A stretch of 64,000 nucleotides of DNA from Gammaproteobacteria bacterium. Lineage in GTDB: Bacteria > Pseudomonadota > Gammaproteobacteria > JAADJB01. The notes under the pieces are model-generated. The model saw only the letters and a list, made by a program, of their open reading frames with translations, did no database searches and was not told the DNA's origin. The position numbers and the translations under genes are program-made. This document shows positions 10,413 to 19,542 of the stretch, piece after piece (position 1 is the first letter of the stretch; each line of letters opens with the position of its first letter). The stretch lies in NCBI GenBank assembly GCA_013151035.1, contig JAADJB010000013.1, positions 1 to 64,000 on the forward strand. The letters run 5' to 3'.

Positions 10413-11645
10413 ATGTCTTTGATCCAACCCTTTGCAGGTCTGCGTCCAGTGGATGGTCGTGCGAATGATGTAGTTGCCCCGCCTTATGATGTGTTAAATA
10501 GTGCTGAGGCGCGTACCCGTGCTGAAGGTCGTCCCTGGAGTTTTTTGCATATCTCTAAACCAGAGATTGATCTACCGGAGGGAACTGATCCCTATGCGCC
10601 AGAGGTCTATGCCAAGGCGGCAGAGAGTCTTGCCCATATGCGTGATGAAGGTGTGCTGGCGCAGGATGCAAGCCCTTGTTATTACGTCTACCGTATGCAT
10701 ATGGGTGATCATGTGCAGACCGGCCTGATGGCAGCAGCATCGGTTGCTGATTATGATACCAATCGTATTCGTAAGCATGAATTTACCCGTCCTGCCAAAG
10801 AGGATGACCGGGTACGTCAGATCGAGGCATTAAATGCACAAACGGGCCCGGTATTGCTGGCCTATGCCTCCTTTAAGCCACTGGATGATTTGTTATTAAA
10901 GATCGCTGAGGGTTCGGCAAATGTTGATGTGACTGCCGATGATGGGATTCGCCATGAATTATGGGTGTTAACCGATGAGGCACAGATCGCACAGATTACG
11001 CAGTGGTTTGATGATATGAAGGCGATTTATATTGCCGATGGACACCATCGTTCTGCCTCCGCATCCAGAGTTGCTGCGGCGCGTCGTGGACAGGCAGAGG
11101 GTGAGCAGGCCTGTGATTATTTTCTATCGGTAATTTTCCCGCATAATCAGATGAAGATTCTGGATTATAACCGGGTGGTTAAGGATTTGAATGGTCTTTC
11201 AATTGAGGATCTATTGGCGCGTATCGCAGAGCACTTTGATGTGGTGATGAGTGATGAACCGGTAGCACCCGCGCAGGTGGGTGAGTTTGGTATGTATGTA
11301 GACGGACGCTGGTATCGCTTGAATATCCATACGGATCGTATTCCGCAGGATGATCCGGTGGCACGACTGGATGTGAGTTTGTTAGCGGATAACCTGTTGG
11401 CACCCTTACTAGCCATCATGGATCAGCGTACCGACACGCGCATTGATTTTGTCGGCGGTATCCGTGGACTGGATGGTTTGGAAAAGCGTGTTGATAGTGG
11501 TGAAATGGCAGTCGCCTTTTCCATGTTTGCGACTCGTATGGAAGATCTGATGGCGGTGGCGGATGCCAATGAAGTGATGCCACCAAAATCGACATGGTTT
11601 GAACCTAAACTAGCGGATGGCCTAGTGTCACATCTGCTTGACTAG
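10413..11645 (+). CDS. DUF1015 family protein
   Basis: A 410-residue soluble protein of the DUF1015 family, found widely in bacteria and archaea. Recognisable landmarks are the N-terminal RANDVVAPPYDVLNSAEA, the middle RKHEFTRPAKEDDRVRQIEA and the most conserved YIADGHHRSASASRVAA. The GHHR segment recalls the DGHHR motif of the ParB/sulfiredoxin-like fold. The biochemical function is not securely established for this family and none is claimed here. The ATG has an AGGAAAG ribosome-binding site that lies in the arm of an inverted repeat (10368-10408). The gene appears to be monocistronic and is followed by a 264-bp gap with a family A repeat. Confidence 0.85.
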   Translation: MSLIQPFAGLRPVDGRANDVVAPPYDVLNSAEARTRAEGRPWSFLHISKPEIDLPEGTDPYAPEVYAKAAESLAHMRDEGVLAQDASPCYYVYRMHMGDHVQTGLMAAASVADYDTNRIRKHEFTRPAKEDDRVRQIEALNAQTGPVLLAYASFKPLDDLLLKIAEGSANVDVTADDGIRHELWVLTDEAQIAQITQWFDDMKAIYIADGHHRSASASRVAAARRGQAEGEQACDYFLSVIFPHNQMKILDYNRVVKDLNGLSIEDLLARIAEHFDVVMSDEPVAPAQVGEFGMYVDGRWYRLNIHTDRIPQDDPVARLDVSLLADNLLAPLLAIMDQRTDTRIDFVGGIRGLDGLEKRVDSGEMAVAFSMFATRMEDLMAVADANEVMPPKSTWFEPKLADGLVSHLLD

Positions 11646-11690
11646 GCGCAGTCCGCATATATATCATAGAACACTGCTATTTTGTTCACT

Positions 11691-11795
11691 CAAGAGACAT
11701 GGGTTGCTCTTCTCTAGCAGAGACCGTTGCACGCAGGGATGCGGGCATCGAGCCTACATGGATGTATTCACGGCGTGTCTCTGCTAGAGGAGAGT
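11691..11795 (-). repeat. Dispersed repeat, family A, copy 1 (inverted orientation)
   Basis: An element of about 105 bp whose reverse complement matches the copies at 21519-21625 and 24155-24261. The inner inverted repeat is of the type CTCTAGCAGAGAC ... GTCTCTGCTAGAG. This copy is more diverged than the other two. It fills most of the gap between the DUF1015 gene and the acetyltransferase gene; nothing else is seen in 11646-11909. Confidence 0.75.
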
Positions 11796-11909
11796 GACGC
11801 ATATCTCGAACTTTCTGGACATGTTTTTTAATTATGCCGTTACATAGGGTTAAAATAATTCTTAACGGGGTAGCAATGTTCATAGACAACAGAGATAACG
11901 GAGATAACG

Positions 11910-12431
11910 ATGCATGATGTCGTAGTAAGATCAGAGACCCCGGAAGATATTCGGGCCATTGATGTGGTGAATGTGAGTGCCTTTGCCGGTGATGTTGAGG
12001 CCAACCTGGTTTCATCACTGCGTGGCTCAACGCATTTTATTTCAGATCTTTCTCTGGTTGCTGAGATCAACGGGCGTATTGTAGGGCATATCCTGTTGTC
12101 CCGTATCTTGCTGGCGCATGATGATGGTTCCAGAGAGATCCTGGCGCTGGGGCCAATGTCTGTAGTGCCATCACAGTCACAGCGGGGCATTGGTTCTGTA
12201 TTAGTGAAGGCGGCTATTGAACGTGCGCGTAAAGGTGGGCATGTGGCAATTATCGAGGCAGGTTACCCCGATTATTATCAGCGTTTTGGCTTTAAGCCCA
12301 TAGCGAACTGGTCGCTGACATCGAATCTACAGTTACCAAAGGATGCTGTGACGGCACTGGAACTGGAAGACGGTGTATTTCAGTCGGGTGATCGTATCGT
12401 TTATCCGGATCTGTTTGCCGCTCTATTTTAG
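11910..12431 (+). CDS. GNAT family N-acetyltransferase (YhbS-like)
   Basis: A 173-residue acetyltransferase of the GNAT fold. The N-terminal VVVRSETPEDIRAIDVVNVSAF is the usual beta1-alpha1. The acetyl-CoA pyrophosphate loop is SVVPSQSQRGIGSVLVKAAI (Q/RxxGxG/A type), and YPDYYQRFGFKPIANW is the typical YhbS-like end, with the Tyr-x-x-x-Gly-Phe substructure. The substrate cannot be told from sequence. A GGAG upstream of the ATG serves as ribosome-binding site. It is alone on its transcript as far as can be seen and runs convergently into the sulfurtransferase gene at a 15-bp gap. Confidence 0.85.
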   Translation: MHDVVVRSETPEDIRAIDVVNVSAFAGDVEANLVSSLRGSTHFISDLSLVAEINGRIVGHILLSRILLAHDDGSREILALGPMSVVPSQSQRGIGSVLVKAAIERARKGGHVAIIEAGYPDYYQRFGFKPIANWSLTSNLQLPKDAVTALELEDGVFQSGDRIVYPDLFAALF

Positions 12432-12446
12432 GGTTTTGATCAAGGG

Positions 12447-13283
12447 CTATGCCTCGATAGCCTCATTTTCAATGGGAGTATCTTCTGCATTGCCCCATTC
12501 GGAATAACCCGATGCATAGCCACGGATATTTCTGAAACCCAGGTGTCTTAATACCCAGTAGGTGTGTGCGGAACGAAAATGGGTCTGGCAATAAATGATG
12601 ATCTCTTTCTCGGGCACAACACCGAGTTTGGCAAAATTCTCTAGCAATACTTCGTCGGAATGAAATCTGAAGGCATCTTCTGTATTAACATTATTCTCCC
12701 AGTCGAAGTGGATTGCACCAGGGATATTGCCGCCACGATCGCAGATTAATAACTCGTTGGTGAACTCTTCAATCATACGCGTATCCAGAATCACAACATC
12801 GGAGTCGCCAATCCTTGATTCTATGTATTCACGTCTGGCATTAACATTACATGACTGTTTAGCAAAGAAGCCTGATTCTGGTAGTGTGTTGGGTGATTCT
12901 TCAATCGGTAAGCCGCACTCTTTCCATGCATGCCAGCCACCATTCAATATAGACAGGTTTCCATGTTGAAATCCTAGTTCTTCCAGTGTCCATAGCAGGC
13001 GACAGGCCATGGGGTTGTGTTGTGAGTCATAGGCAACAATCTTGTGTTCGGGCAGTAAGCCTATTTTAGACAGTGCCTCGGATAATTTATTGTCTGGTGG
13101 AATATCACAATCCACATTATCATGTGCATGCACGATGCTGGGGTAACTGAGATGAATGGCTCCTGGGATATGACCTTCCTTGTAGACCTGTGGAATGGAT
13201 AAATCAATAATAACCAGTTTGTCATCGCCCAGATGTTTGTGCAAGACGTTTGCTTCAATGATTAATGGTAGCTTGAATTTCAT
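12447..13283 (-). CDS. Two-domain rhodanese-type sulfurtransferase
   Basis: A 278-residue protein with two rhodanese domains, like 3-mercaptopyruvate/thiosulfate sulfurtransferases (SseA group). The N-terminal domain is the inactive kind, with no cysteine at the loop (VAYDSQHNPMACRLLW). The C-terminal domain has the active loop IIYCQTHFRSAHTYWVLRHL. The loop CQTHFR is neither the classic thiosulfate CRxGxT/R nor the mercaptopyruvate CGSGVT, so the donor is uncertain. The start is placed at the ATG (13281-13283), because the GTG three codons upstream is part of the ribosome-binding sequence GAGGTGG. No signal peptide, so it is cytoplasmic. It lies just downstream of epmB on the same strand, 91 bp apart. 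Confidence 0.88.
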   Translation of the reverse strand: MKFKLPLIIEANVLHKHLGDDKLVIIDLSIPQVYKEGHIPGAIHLSYPSIVHAHDNVDCDIPPDNKLSEALSKIGLLPEHKIVAYDSQHNPMACRLLWTLEELGFQHGNLSILNGGWHAWKECGLPIEESPNTLPESGFFAKQSCNVNARREYIESRIGDSDVVILDTRMIEEFTNELLICDRGGNIPGAIHFDWENNVNTEDAFRFHSDEVLLENFAKLGVVPEKEIIIYCQTHFRSAHTYWVLRHLGFRNIRGYASGYSEWGNAEDTPIENEAIEA

Positions 13284-13374
13284 ATATTCCACCTCGTTTG
13301 CGTTACTTACAATGGGTAGCGTTATTTTGTAAAAAAACTTTAAGAATCAAGCAGAATTGATTGATATTTGCGAT

Positions 13375-14394
13375 TTATAAAGGCGTTTTCCCTGGCTCGC
13401 CTGCGTATTCGCGTACCAGTCGGGGTAATAAGTAGCCGGGTAGTCGTTGATGGAGTTCCTGTATCAGTTCTCTCGCATGTTCATCACTGACGGCAAAGTG
13501 TGCGGCCCCCTGAACGGGGTCCAGTTGATGCAGGTAATAGGGCTGTACCTTGCAATTTAGCAGGCGTTCGCTCAGTTCTATCAGGGTCTGGCTATTATCA
13601 TTGACCCCCTTTAATAACACCGATTGATTTAATAGGGTGACTCCAGCCTGATTCAGTTGATCAAGACCATCTTTGACCGCTTGATCAATTTCATTGACAT
13701 GATTGCTATGGATAACCATGATGGTTTGCAGGCGGCTTTGCCTGAGCCAGATTAATAGTTCTTCATTGATACGCTCGGGTAACACGATGGGATGCCGACT
13801 GTGAATACGCAGACGTTGCAGATGAGGAATATTATCCAGCCGTTGACTGAGTGCCTGTAGTCGCCGATCACTGATGGATAGCGGGTCACCACCACTGAGG
13901 ATGACTTCTTTGATTTCCGGGTGTGTTTGAATGTAATTCAGTGCCTCTGCCCAGTTGTCTGTGGCAGGATTGGTTTTATTGTAGGGGAAGTGGCGACGAA
14001 AACAGTAACGACAATGGATGGCACAGGCACCGGTCAGGGTTAATAAAACGCGACCATGATATTTATGTAACAGCCCCGGTACTGGCATTTGTTCCTGCTC
14101 ACTCAGCGGGTCGGTCTGATAATCAGGGTGGATTATGGTCTCATCCAGGGTGGGCAGGATCTGGCGTAATAGGGGATCATCAGGATTGCCTTTTTCGATA
14201 CGGCGGATATAGGCATGGCTGGCACGTAGTGGGAAATCCAGTGTGTCCATTATCGGGGCACAATGAGAATTGCCAGATAATTCTGTTAATTCAAGCAATT
14301 CCCCAACATGAGTAACCCCCTGTGACTGAATCTTTTGCCATAGAGGTGTGTGTTGGCGGGCTAACCGATGTATTATGGGGGCTGATTTTTTCAC
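13375..14394 (-). CDS. epmB: EF-P beta-lysylation protein EpmB (radical SAM lysine 2,3-aminomutase)
   Basis: EpmB converts L-alpha-lysine to beta-lysine, which EpmA then attaches to EF-P. The protein has 339 residues (E. coli 342). The radical SAM cluster motif is CAIHCRYCFRRHFPY, followed by the KamA-type VILSGGDPLSISDRRL and HSRHPIVLPERI. The N-terminal LLELTEL...DFPLR and the late SVLLKGVND also fit the EpmB branch; it lacks the extra domains of the longer clostridial lysine aminomutases. It is divergent from efp with only 22 bp between the start codons, so the two promoters must overlap or lie within the opposite gene. Confidence 0.95.
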   Translation of the reverse strand: MKKSAPIIHRLARQHTPLWQKIQSQGVTHVGELLELTELSGNSHCAPIMDTLDFPLRASHAYIRRIEKGNPDDPLLRQILPTLDETIIHPDYQTDPLSEQEQMPVPGLLHKYHGRVLLTLTGACAIHCRYCFRRHFPYNKTNPATDNWAEALNYIQTHPEIKEVILSGGDPLSISDRRLQALSQRLDNIPHLQRLRIHSRHPIVLPERINEELLIWLRQSRLQTIMVIHSNHVNEIDQAVKDGLDQLNQAGVTLLNQSVLLKGVNDNSQTLIELSERLLNCKVQPYYLHQLDPVQGAAHFAVSDEHARELIQELHQRLPGYLLPRLVREYAGEPGKTPL

Positions 14395-14416
14395 ATAACG
14401 TCCTTAAGGTAAGCGT

Positions 14417-14986
14417 ATGGCATCCTATAATACCAATGAATTCAAAAGTGGCCTCAAAATAATGCTGGATAATGACCCCTGTACCATTGTTGAGAATGAA
14501 TTTGTTAAACCGGGCAAGGGTCAGGCCTTTAATCGGGTCAAGATCCGTAACCTTAAAACCGGACGTATGATTGATCGTACCTTTAAGTCAGGCGAGAGTA
14601 TTGAGGCGGCTGATGTGATGGAAACCGAGATGCAATATCTCTATACCGATGGTGAATTCTGGTTCTTCATGGATCCGGAAAGCTTTGAGCAGGTCTCGGC
14701 GGATGCCCATGCGGTAGCGGATGTCATTAAGTGGTTAAAGGAGCAGGATATCTATACGGTAACCTTGTGGAATGGTACGCCCATACTGGTGACTGCCGCT
14801 AATTTTGTCGTGCTTGAGGTTACCGATACTGATCCGGGTGTGCGTGGTGATACCTCGGGTGGTGGTGGCAAGCCAGCGACTTTGAATACCGGAGCTGTTG
14901 TGCGGGTGCCACTGTTTATTGATATTGGTGAGCAGATCAAGGTGGATACTCGTACTGGAGAATATGTCTCTCGTATGCGTGACTAA
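14417..14986 (+). CDS. efp: Translation elongation factor P
   Basis: EF-P relieves ribosomes stalled at polyproline stretches. The protein has 189 residues (E. coli 188) with the three-domain EF-P layout. The beta-lysylated residue is Lys34 in [11 protein letters not shown]. The C-terminal signature [12 protein letters not shown] is present near the end. An AAGGTAAG sequence precedes the ATG. The stop codon overlaps the epmA start (TAATG), so substrate and modifying enzyme are translationally coupled, and the other modifying enzyme, epmB, is divergent next door. Confidence 0.98.
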   Translation: MASYNTNEFKSGLKIMLDNDPCTIVENEFVKPGKGQAFNRVKIRNLKTGRMIDRTFKSGESIEAADVMETEMQYLYTDGEFWFFMDPESFEQVSADAHAVADVIKWLKEQDIYTVTLWNGTPILVTAANFVVLEVTDTDPGVRGDTSGGGGKPATLNTGAVVRVPLFIDIGEQIKVDTRTGEYVSRMRD

Positions 14987-15954
14987 TGCCTGTGTCTGAC
15001 TGGCGGCCTGTTGCGGGTGTTGAACGGATGCGTTTGCGTGCTGAGGTACTACAGCAGCTGCGTGATTTTATGCAGCAGCGTTCGGTGCTTGAGGTTGATA
15101 CCCCGACCTTGTCGGTTGCTGGCGTGACTGATCCTTGTATTGAATCCATGATTCTGAACAGTCAGGGTAATAAAGAGACTCCCCGTTTTCTCCACACCTC
15201 GCCTGAATATCCGATGAAACGGTTGTTGGCGGCGGGTTCTGGTTCTATCTATCAGGTTTGCAAGGTGTTTCGTGCGGGTGAACAGGGTCGCTTGCATAAC
15301 CCGGAGTTTACTCTACTGGAGTGGTATCGGGTCGGTTATGACCATCTTCGCCTGATGGATGAGGTGGCTGAGCTGGTGAGGTTATTATTTGCCGATATTC
15401 GCGTATTACCTTCATTTGAACGTATGACCTATCAGGATTTGTTTCTGAAATATGCGGCTGTTGATGGTATGCAGGCTAGTGTGGATGAGCTACGTGCCTG
15501 TGCGCAGTCGCATCAGATCTCGATCCCGGTATCGATGGGTGATGATTGGGATGAGTGGCGTGACCTGATCCTGACTCAGTTGATTGAACCGCAATTGCAT
15601 GAGCGTGCTATCTTTGTTTATCACTATCCCGCATCGCAGGCCTCCCTGGCGCGTCTGCATGAAGAGGGTTATGCCGAACGTTTTGAGTTATATCTGTATG
15701 GGGTGGAACTGGCGAATGGTTTTCATGAGTTGAGCAATGCCGATGAACAGCGTCGGCGTTTTGTGATGGAACAGCAGCAACGTATAGCCAATGGCTTGCC
15801 GGAACGTCCTATGGATGAGCGGTTGTTGGCAGCTATTGCTGAGGGTCTGCCCGATTGTGCGGGTGTTGCTCTGGGAATTGATCGTTTGTTGATGTTGTTG
15901 GCGGGGGCGGAGTGTTTGGATGATGTGCTTTGTTTTCCATTTGGGCGGGCGTAA
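14986..15954 (+). CDS. epmA: EF-P--(R)-beta-lysine ligase EpmA
   Basis: A 322-residue class II lysyl-tRNA synthetase paralogue without the tRNA anticodon-binding domain (E. coli EpmA has 325). Class II motifs are visible: VLEVDTPTLSVAGVTDP (motif 1), KVFRAGEQGRLHNPEFTLLE (motif 2) and GVALGIDRLLMLLAG (motif 3). It activates beta-lysine and transfers it to Lys34 of EF-P. The ATG overlaps the efp stop by one base. A third enzyme of the pathway, the hydroxylase EpmC, is not in the window. Confidence 0.95.
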   Translation: MPVSDWRPVAGVERMRLRAEVLQQLRDFMQQRSVLEVDTPTLSVAGVTDPCIESMILNSQGNKETPRFLHTSPEYPMKRLLAAGSGSIYQVCKVFRAGEQGRLHNPEFTLLEWYRVGYDHLRLMDEVAELVRLLFADIRVLPSFERMTYQDLFLKYAAVDGMQASVDELRACAQSHQISIPVSMGDDWDEWRDLILTQLIEPQLHERAIFVYHYPASQASLARLHEEGYAERFELYLYGVELANGFHELSNADEQRRRFVMEQQQRIANGLPERPMDERLLAAIAEGLPDCAGVALGIDRLLMLLAGAECLDDVLCFPFGRA

Positions 15955-16014
15955 ATTGAAATATGGTTTCGAGGCACCCCCCCTGCCTCTTGAGTTAACT
16001 GTATGGTAATAATT

Positions 16015-16734
16015 ATGAGTGTAGAACCACAAATTCACATTGTATTGGTAGAAACCAGTCATCCGGGAAATATTGGTGCGGTGGCGCGTGCCATGAAGAA
16101 CATGAGCCTGGCCTCCCTGCGTCTGGTGCAGCCACGGTATTTCCCTCATAGTGAGGCATTTGCACGCGCCTCGGGGGCGGCTGACGTACTGGATAATGCA
16201 CAGGTCTTTGATTCACTGGAGGCCGCTTTGCATGATTGTTCGCTGGTGATGGGAACCAGTGCGCGTCCGCGTAATCTTGCCTGGCCGATGCTGGATCCTG
16301 AACAATGTGCGCAACAGGCCATGGTTGAAGCTCAACAGGGTGGTGTAGCATTGGTGTTTGGGCGTGAGCGTACCGGCCTGACTAATGATGAGCTGGAACA
16401 TTGCCACTATCGTGTGCATATTCCTTGTAATAAAGACTATAGTTCGCTGAATATTGCCGCTGCTGTGCAGGTGATTTGTTATGAGGTTTTTAAGGCTCGA
16501 ATGCAGGGTAATGTATCGTCTGATGAGCCTGTTTCGATACCTGTTCCGGCACAGAGGATGGAGCAATATTATGTTCATCTGGAACAGGTTCTGGTTGAAC
16601 TGGAGTTCCTGAACCCGCAGCAGCCACGTCACCTGATGCGTCGCCTACGCCGTTTGTATCAGCGCGCACGCCCGGATGAGACTGAATATAATATTCTGCG
16701 TGGCATCCTGACGGCGATGCAGAAGAAAATTTAA
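16015..16734 (+). CDS. trmJ: tRNA (cytidine/uridine-2'-O-)-methyltransferase TrmJ
   Basis: TrmJ methylates the ribose of nucleotide 32 in the anticodon loop of several tRNAs. The 239-residue protein is a SPOUT enzyme with the N-terminal VLVETSHPGNIGAVARAMKN, GTSARPRNLAWP and the knot sequence VALVFGRERTGLTNDELEHC, followed by IPCNKDYSSLNIAAAVQVICY. The start at 16015 (MSVEPQ) is chosen over a codon four residues upstream by comparison with the family. The order trmJ-cysE-iscR-isc is conserved in gammaproteobacteria. Confidence 0.95.
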   Translation: MSVEPQIHIVLVETSHPGNIGAVARAMKNMSLASLRLVQPRYFPHSEAFARASGAADVLDNAQVFDSLEAALHDCSLVMGTSARPRNLAWPMLDPEQCAQQAMVEAQQGGVALVFGRERTGLTNDELEHCHYRVHIPCNKDYSSLNIAAAVQVICYEVFKARMQGNVSSDEPVSIPVPAQRMEQYYVHLEQVLVELEFLNPQQPRHLMRRLRRLYQRARPDETEYNILRGILTAMQKKI

Positions 16735-16801
16735 CTGCTGTCTGTCATCCTCGTGGCCTCTTGATCCTGGTCAATTTTTGTCCTTAATTACGTTCCTGGC
16801 T

Positions 16802-16830
16802 TTTACCTGAGTGAATTGTAGGGTTATAAT
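16802..16830 (+). promoter_or_regulatory. Candidate promoter of cysE
   Basis: TTTACC (16802-16807), 17-bp spacer, TATAAT (16825-16830). The -10 is perfect and the -35 matches four of six. A family D stem-loop lies between this promoter and the cysE start. Confidence 0.5.
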
Positions 16831-16851
16831 ATGAGCGATGTCTTATATTAT

Positions 16852-16911
16852 GGGGACAGACCCCAATTAATTCGGCTGGTCAATTTAAGTAATTAATCGG
16901 GGTCTGTCCCC
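16852..16911. repeat. Stem-loop, family D, in the cysE leader
   Basis: GGGGACAGACCCC (16852-16864) pairs with GGGGTCTGTCCCC (16899-16911), and the stem can be extended by the AATTAAT segments just inside. It would lie in the 5' leader of cysE, ending 12 bp before its start codon. Related palindromes are at 8620-8644 and 26358-26382. Confidence 0.7.
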
Positions 16912-16923
16912 AGGGTGATTTTG

Positions 16924-17739
16924 ATGTTTGAACGTGTGCGGGAAGATATTCGGTGTGCAATGGATAGAGATCCGGCGGCGCGTAATACCTTTGAGGTGTT
17001 GACGACCTATCCGGGTGTGCATGCCATTATTTTTCATCGTCTGAATTATTGGTTGTGGCATTTAGGTTTGAAGTGGCTGGCGAAGTTTATTTCAATATTT
17101 GCGCGTTGGATTACCGGGGTTGAGATTCATCCAGGGGCGCGTATTGGTCGTCGCTTTTTTATCGATCATGGTATGGGCGTGGTGATTGGTGAGACGGCTG
17201 AAATTGGTGATGATTGTACCTTGTATCATGGTGTTACCCTGGGGGGAACGAGTTGGGATAAGGGTAAGCGTCATCCTACGCTGGCGAACAATGTAGTGAT
17301 CGGTGCCGGTGCCAAGGTGCTGGGGCCGATACAAATATCTGAAGGTGTACGCATTGGTTCTAATGCGGTGGTACTCAAGGATGTGGTGGCGAATGCGACG
17401 GTGGTGGGTGTGCCGGGTCGTGTGGTGAGTTCAGCCTGTAAGGATGAAAAGCAGCAACAGCGGGACGAGATAGCTAAAAAACTGGGTTTTGATGCCTATG
17501 GTACAACCCAGGATATGCCTGATCCGGTGGCAACGGCGATTAATTGCATGCTCGATCATATCCATGTAATGGATAAGCGGTTGGAGGATATGTGTGCTGG
17601 TCTGAAGGCATTGGGTGCTGAAATTGGTGATCTTGATCTGCCCGATCTGGGGCCTTGTGATCTGGGTGTTAACAAGGCTGATTCGAGTTGTGGCAAGTCG
17701 ATTGATGATGACGGTTGCCCATTGCAGGATAAGCAATAA
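16924..17739 (+). CDS. cysE: Serine O-acetyltransferase
   Basis: CysE acetylates serine to O-acetylserine, the acceptor for sulfide in cysteine synthesis. The protein has 271 residues (E. coli 273). The left-handed beta-helix with hexapeptide repeats is clear: [80 protein letters not shown]. The catalytic His-Asp pair lies in [11 protein letters not shown] and the preceding helix. The start at 16924 has AGGGTG at good spacing; the GTG three codons earlier is part of that site. It lies directly before the isc operon, which uses the cysteine made through this step as sulfur donor. Confidence 0.96.
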   Translation: MFERVREDIRCAMDRDPAARNTFEVLTTYPGVHAIIFHRLNYWLWHLGLKWLAKFISIFARWITGVEIHPGARIGRRFFIDHGMGVVIGETAEIGDDCTLYHGVTLGGTSWDKGKRHPTLANNVVIGAGAKVLGPIQISEGVRIGSNAVVLKDVVANATVVGVPGRVVSSACKDEKQQQRDEIAKKLGFDAYGTTQDMPDPVATAINCMLDHIHVMDKRLEDMCAGLKALGAEIGDLDLPDLGPCDLGVNKADSSCGKSIDDDGCPLQDKQ

Positions 17740-17741
17740 TA

Positions 17742-17774
17742 ATACTTGACTAATATACTTGGTTATTTGATAAT
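17742..17774 (+). promoter_or_regulatory. isc operon promoter with a type 1 IscR-binding site
   Basis: TTGACT (17746-17751), a 17-bp spacer and GATAAT (17769-17774) form a good sigma-70 promoter. Over it lies a 25-bp stretch (17742-17766) whose left half reads ATACTTGACTA and right half ACTTGGTTAT. This fits most positions of the E. coli type 1 IscR consensus (ATASYYGACTRWWWYAGTCRRSTAT). [2Fe-2S]-IscR bound here would cover the -35 and repress the operon when Fe-S clusters are plentiful. The transcript would have a leader of about 80 nt. Confidence 0.65.
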
Positions 17775-17860
17775 GGCTTCATTAATCAGGTTGGCACTGG
17801 TCTGGATATAAAGGGTTGGTGTTGTGTTTGTAAGTCTACCATTCTATATGGCGATAAATT

Positions 17861-18352
17861 ATGAAGTTAACCACTAAAGGGCGTTATGCAGTAACTGCAA
17901 TGCTGGATTTGGCCTTTCATTCAGAGGATGGACCAACAACGCTGGCTGGGGTATCGGGTCGTCAGGGCATCTCCCTGTCTTATCTGGAACAGTTATTTAC
18001 GCGTTTGCGTAAGCGGGGTTTGGTGTCTAGTACCCGTGGGCCGGGTGGTGGTTATTCCCTGGGTAAGGATGCGGCAACCATTGCCATTGCGGATATCATT
18101 GATGCGGTTGACGAGAATATAGATAGTCGCCGTTGTGGTGGTCTGGCTAATTGTCAGGATGACAAGCTTTGTCTGACACATGATTTATGGACCGGGTTGA
18201 GTGAGCAGATCAATGATTTTTTGCAGGGAATCTCGTTGGCTGATCTGACAAATAAGGAAAGTGTGCGTGAGGTCATGGCACGTCAGGGTGAAAAATCAGC
18301 CGCTGATGTGAATTTGACTCTGCCTGAGCGGCAGGGTAATGCTCAGGCCTGA
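17861..18352 (+). CDS. iscR: Fe-S cluster-responsive regulator IscR
   Basis: A 163-residue Rrf2-family regulator that senses [2Fe-2S] clusters and controls the isc operon. The winged helix is at the N-terminus ([20 protein letters not shown], and [20 protein letters not shown]). The three ligand cysteines are spaced as in E. coli (C-x5-C-x5-C in [15 protein letters not shown]), and the histidine ligand follows in LTHDLW. It is the first gene of the operon and its promoter carries a matching binding site, so autorepression is expected. Confidence 0.97.
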   Translation: MKLTTKGRYAVTAMLDLAFHSEDGPTTLAGVSGRQGISLSYLEQLFTRLRKRGLVSSTRGPGGGYSLGKDAATIAIADIIDAVDENIDSRRCGGLANCQDDKLCLTHDLWTGLSEQINDFLQGISLADLTNKESVREVMARQGEKSAADVNLTLPERQGNAQA

Positions 18353-18358
18353 TGCGTA

Positions 18359-19498
18359 ATGGTCTATCTGGATCATAATGCAAGCACACCGATGGATGCG
18401 GTGGTACTGGATGTTATGTTGCCTTTTTTACAGGGGCATGCGGGTAATGCCTCTAGTGTACATCAGGCAGGCCGGGTTGCTCGCGCGGCTATTGATCATG
18501 CCAGAGAACAAGTGGCAGCACTGGTTAATGTGCAGCCTGCCCAGGTGGTTTTTACTGCTGGTGGAACCGAGGCAAACAATACCGCGCTGAAATCAATGAG
18601 GCTTACGCACGGTTCATCGCATTTGGTAGTGAGTTCGATTGAACATGAATCGGTGTTGGCTCCAGCGCGTTACCTGCAACAACAGGGCTGTCGGCTGGAT
18701 TATGCCGGGGTTGATACGCAGGGACGAGTTGATAAAGATGCCTTGCAGCTAATGCTGTCATCAGGTGCGCAGATGCTTTCGGTCGTGATGGCAAATAATG
18801 AGACCGGTGTGGTTCAGGATATTGCCGCACTGGCTGAGATGGCGCGGGAACATGATGTCATTATGCACACCGATGCGGTGCAGGCAGCGGGTAAAATGGC
18901 ACTGGATTTTAGTGCGCTCGGGGTGCAAATGATGAGTCTGTCTGCACACAAAATGTATGGACCTAAAGGGATTGGTGCTTTGATTCTTGATCCTGCATTG
19001 GAATTAGCACCTCTATTACATGGTGGTAGCCAGGAACGCGCCAGACGGGCGGGCACAGAGAATGTGGCAGCGATAGCAGGTTTTGGTAAGGCGGCAGAGT
19101 TGGCGGCTGTAGGGTTACTGGATCGGGTCGTGCAGTTGAAGGCCTTGCAGATCTATTTACGGCAACAACTGGAAACCCTGCCCGGGGTGGTAATGTTTTC
19201 GGCTGAAGCTGAATGTATCCCGAATACGGTGCAGTGTTCAGTGCTGGGCATAGAGGGTGAAACCTTGCTGATGCAACTGGATCGCGAGGGGTTTGCAGTA
19301 TCCAGTGGTGCGGCCTGTAGTAGTGCTGATAGTCATCCTAGTCATGTATTGATGGCTATGGGTGTGGCACAGGATCTGGCGCGAGGCGCTATTCGTATTA
19401 GTCTGGGTAAGATGAATACGGTGACGGAGATTGATCAATTTGTAGTGGCCTTGAATAAGGTTATTGGGTGGAGTCAACGCATGGTGCGTGAGGCGTGA
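18359..19498 (+). CDS. NifS-like cysteine desulfurase (second desulfurase of the operon)
   Basis: A 379-residue pyridoxal-phosphate cysteine desulfurase: MVYLDHNASTPMDAVVL, AGGTEANNTAL, HTDAVQAAGK, and the PLP-lysine motif [16 protein letters not shown]. The catalytic cysteine is in SSGAACSSADSHPSHVLMAM, in a short group-I loop. It differs from the IscS encoded next door in the N-terminus, the loop and its shorter C-terminus, which lacks the IscU-docking tail of IscS. It may supply sulfur to another acceptor or be an ancestral duplicate. It begins 7 bp after iscR. A similar extra desulfurase between iscR and iscS is recalled from other gammaproteobacteria, but this was not checked here. Confidence 0.88.
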   Translation: MVYLDHNASTPMDAVVLDVMLPFLQGHAGNASSVHQAGRVARAAIDHAREQVAALVNVQPAQVVFTAGGTEANNTALKSMRLTHGSSHLVVSSIEHESVLAPARYLQQQGCRLDYAGVDTQGRVDKDALQLMLSSGAQMLSVVMANNETGVVQDIAALAEMAREHDVIMHTDAVQAAGKMALDFSALGVQMMSLSAHKMYGPKGIGALILDPALELAPLLHGGSQERARRAGTENVAAIAGFGKAAELAAVGLLDRVVQLKALQIYLRQQLETLPGVVMFSAEAECIPNTVQCSVLGIEGETLLMQLDREGFAVSSGAACSSADSHPSHVLMAMGVAQDLARGAIRISLGKMNTVTEIDQFVVALNKVIGWSQRMVREA

Positions 19499-19542
19499 TT
19501 CCTGGTTTAATGAAGTATTGATTGTTAATGTAGGCTTTAGCT

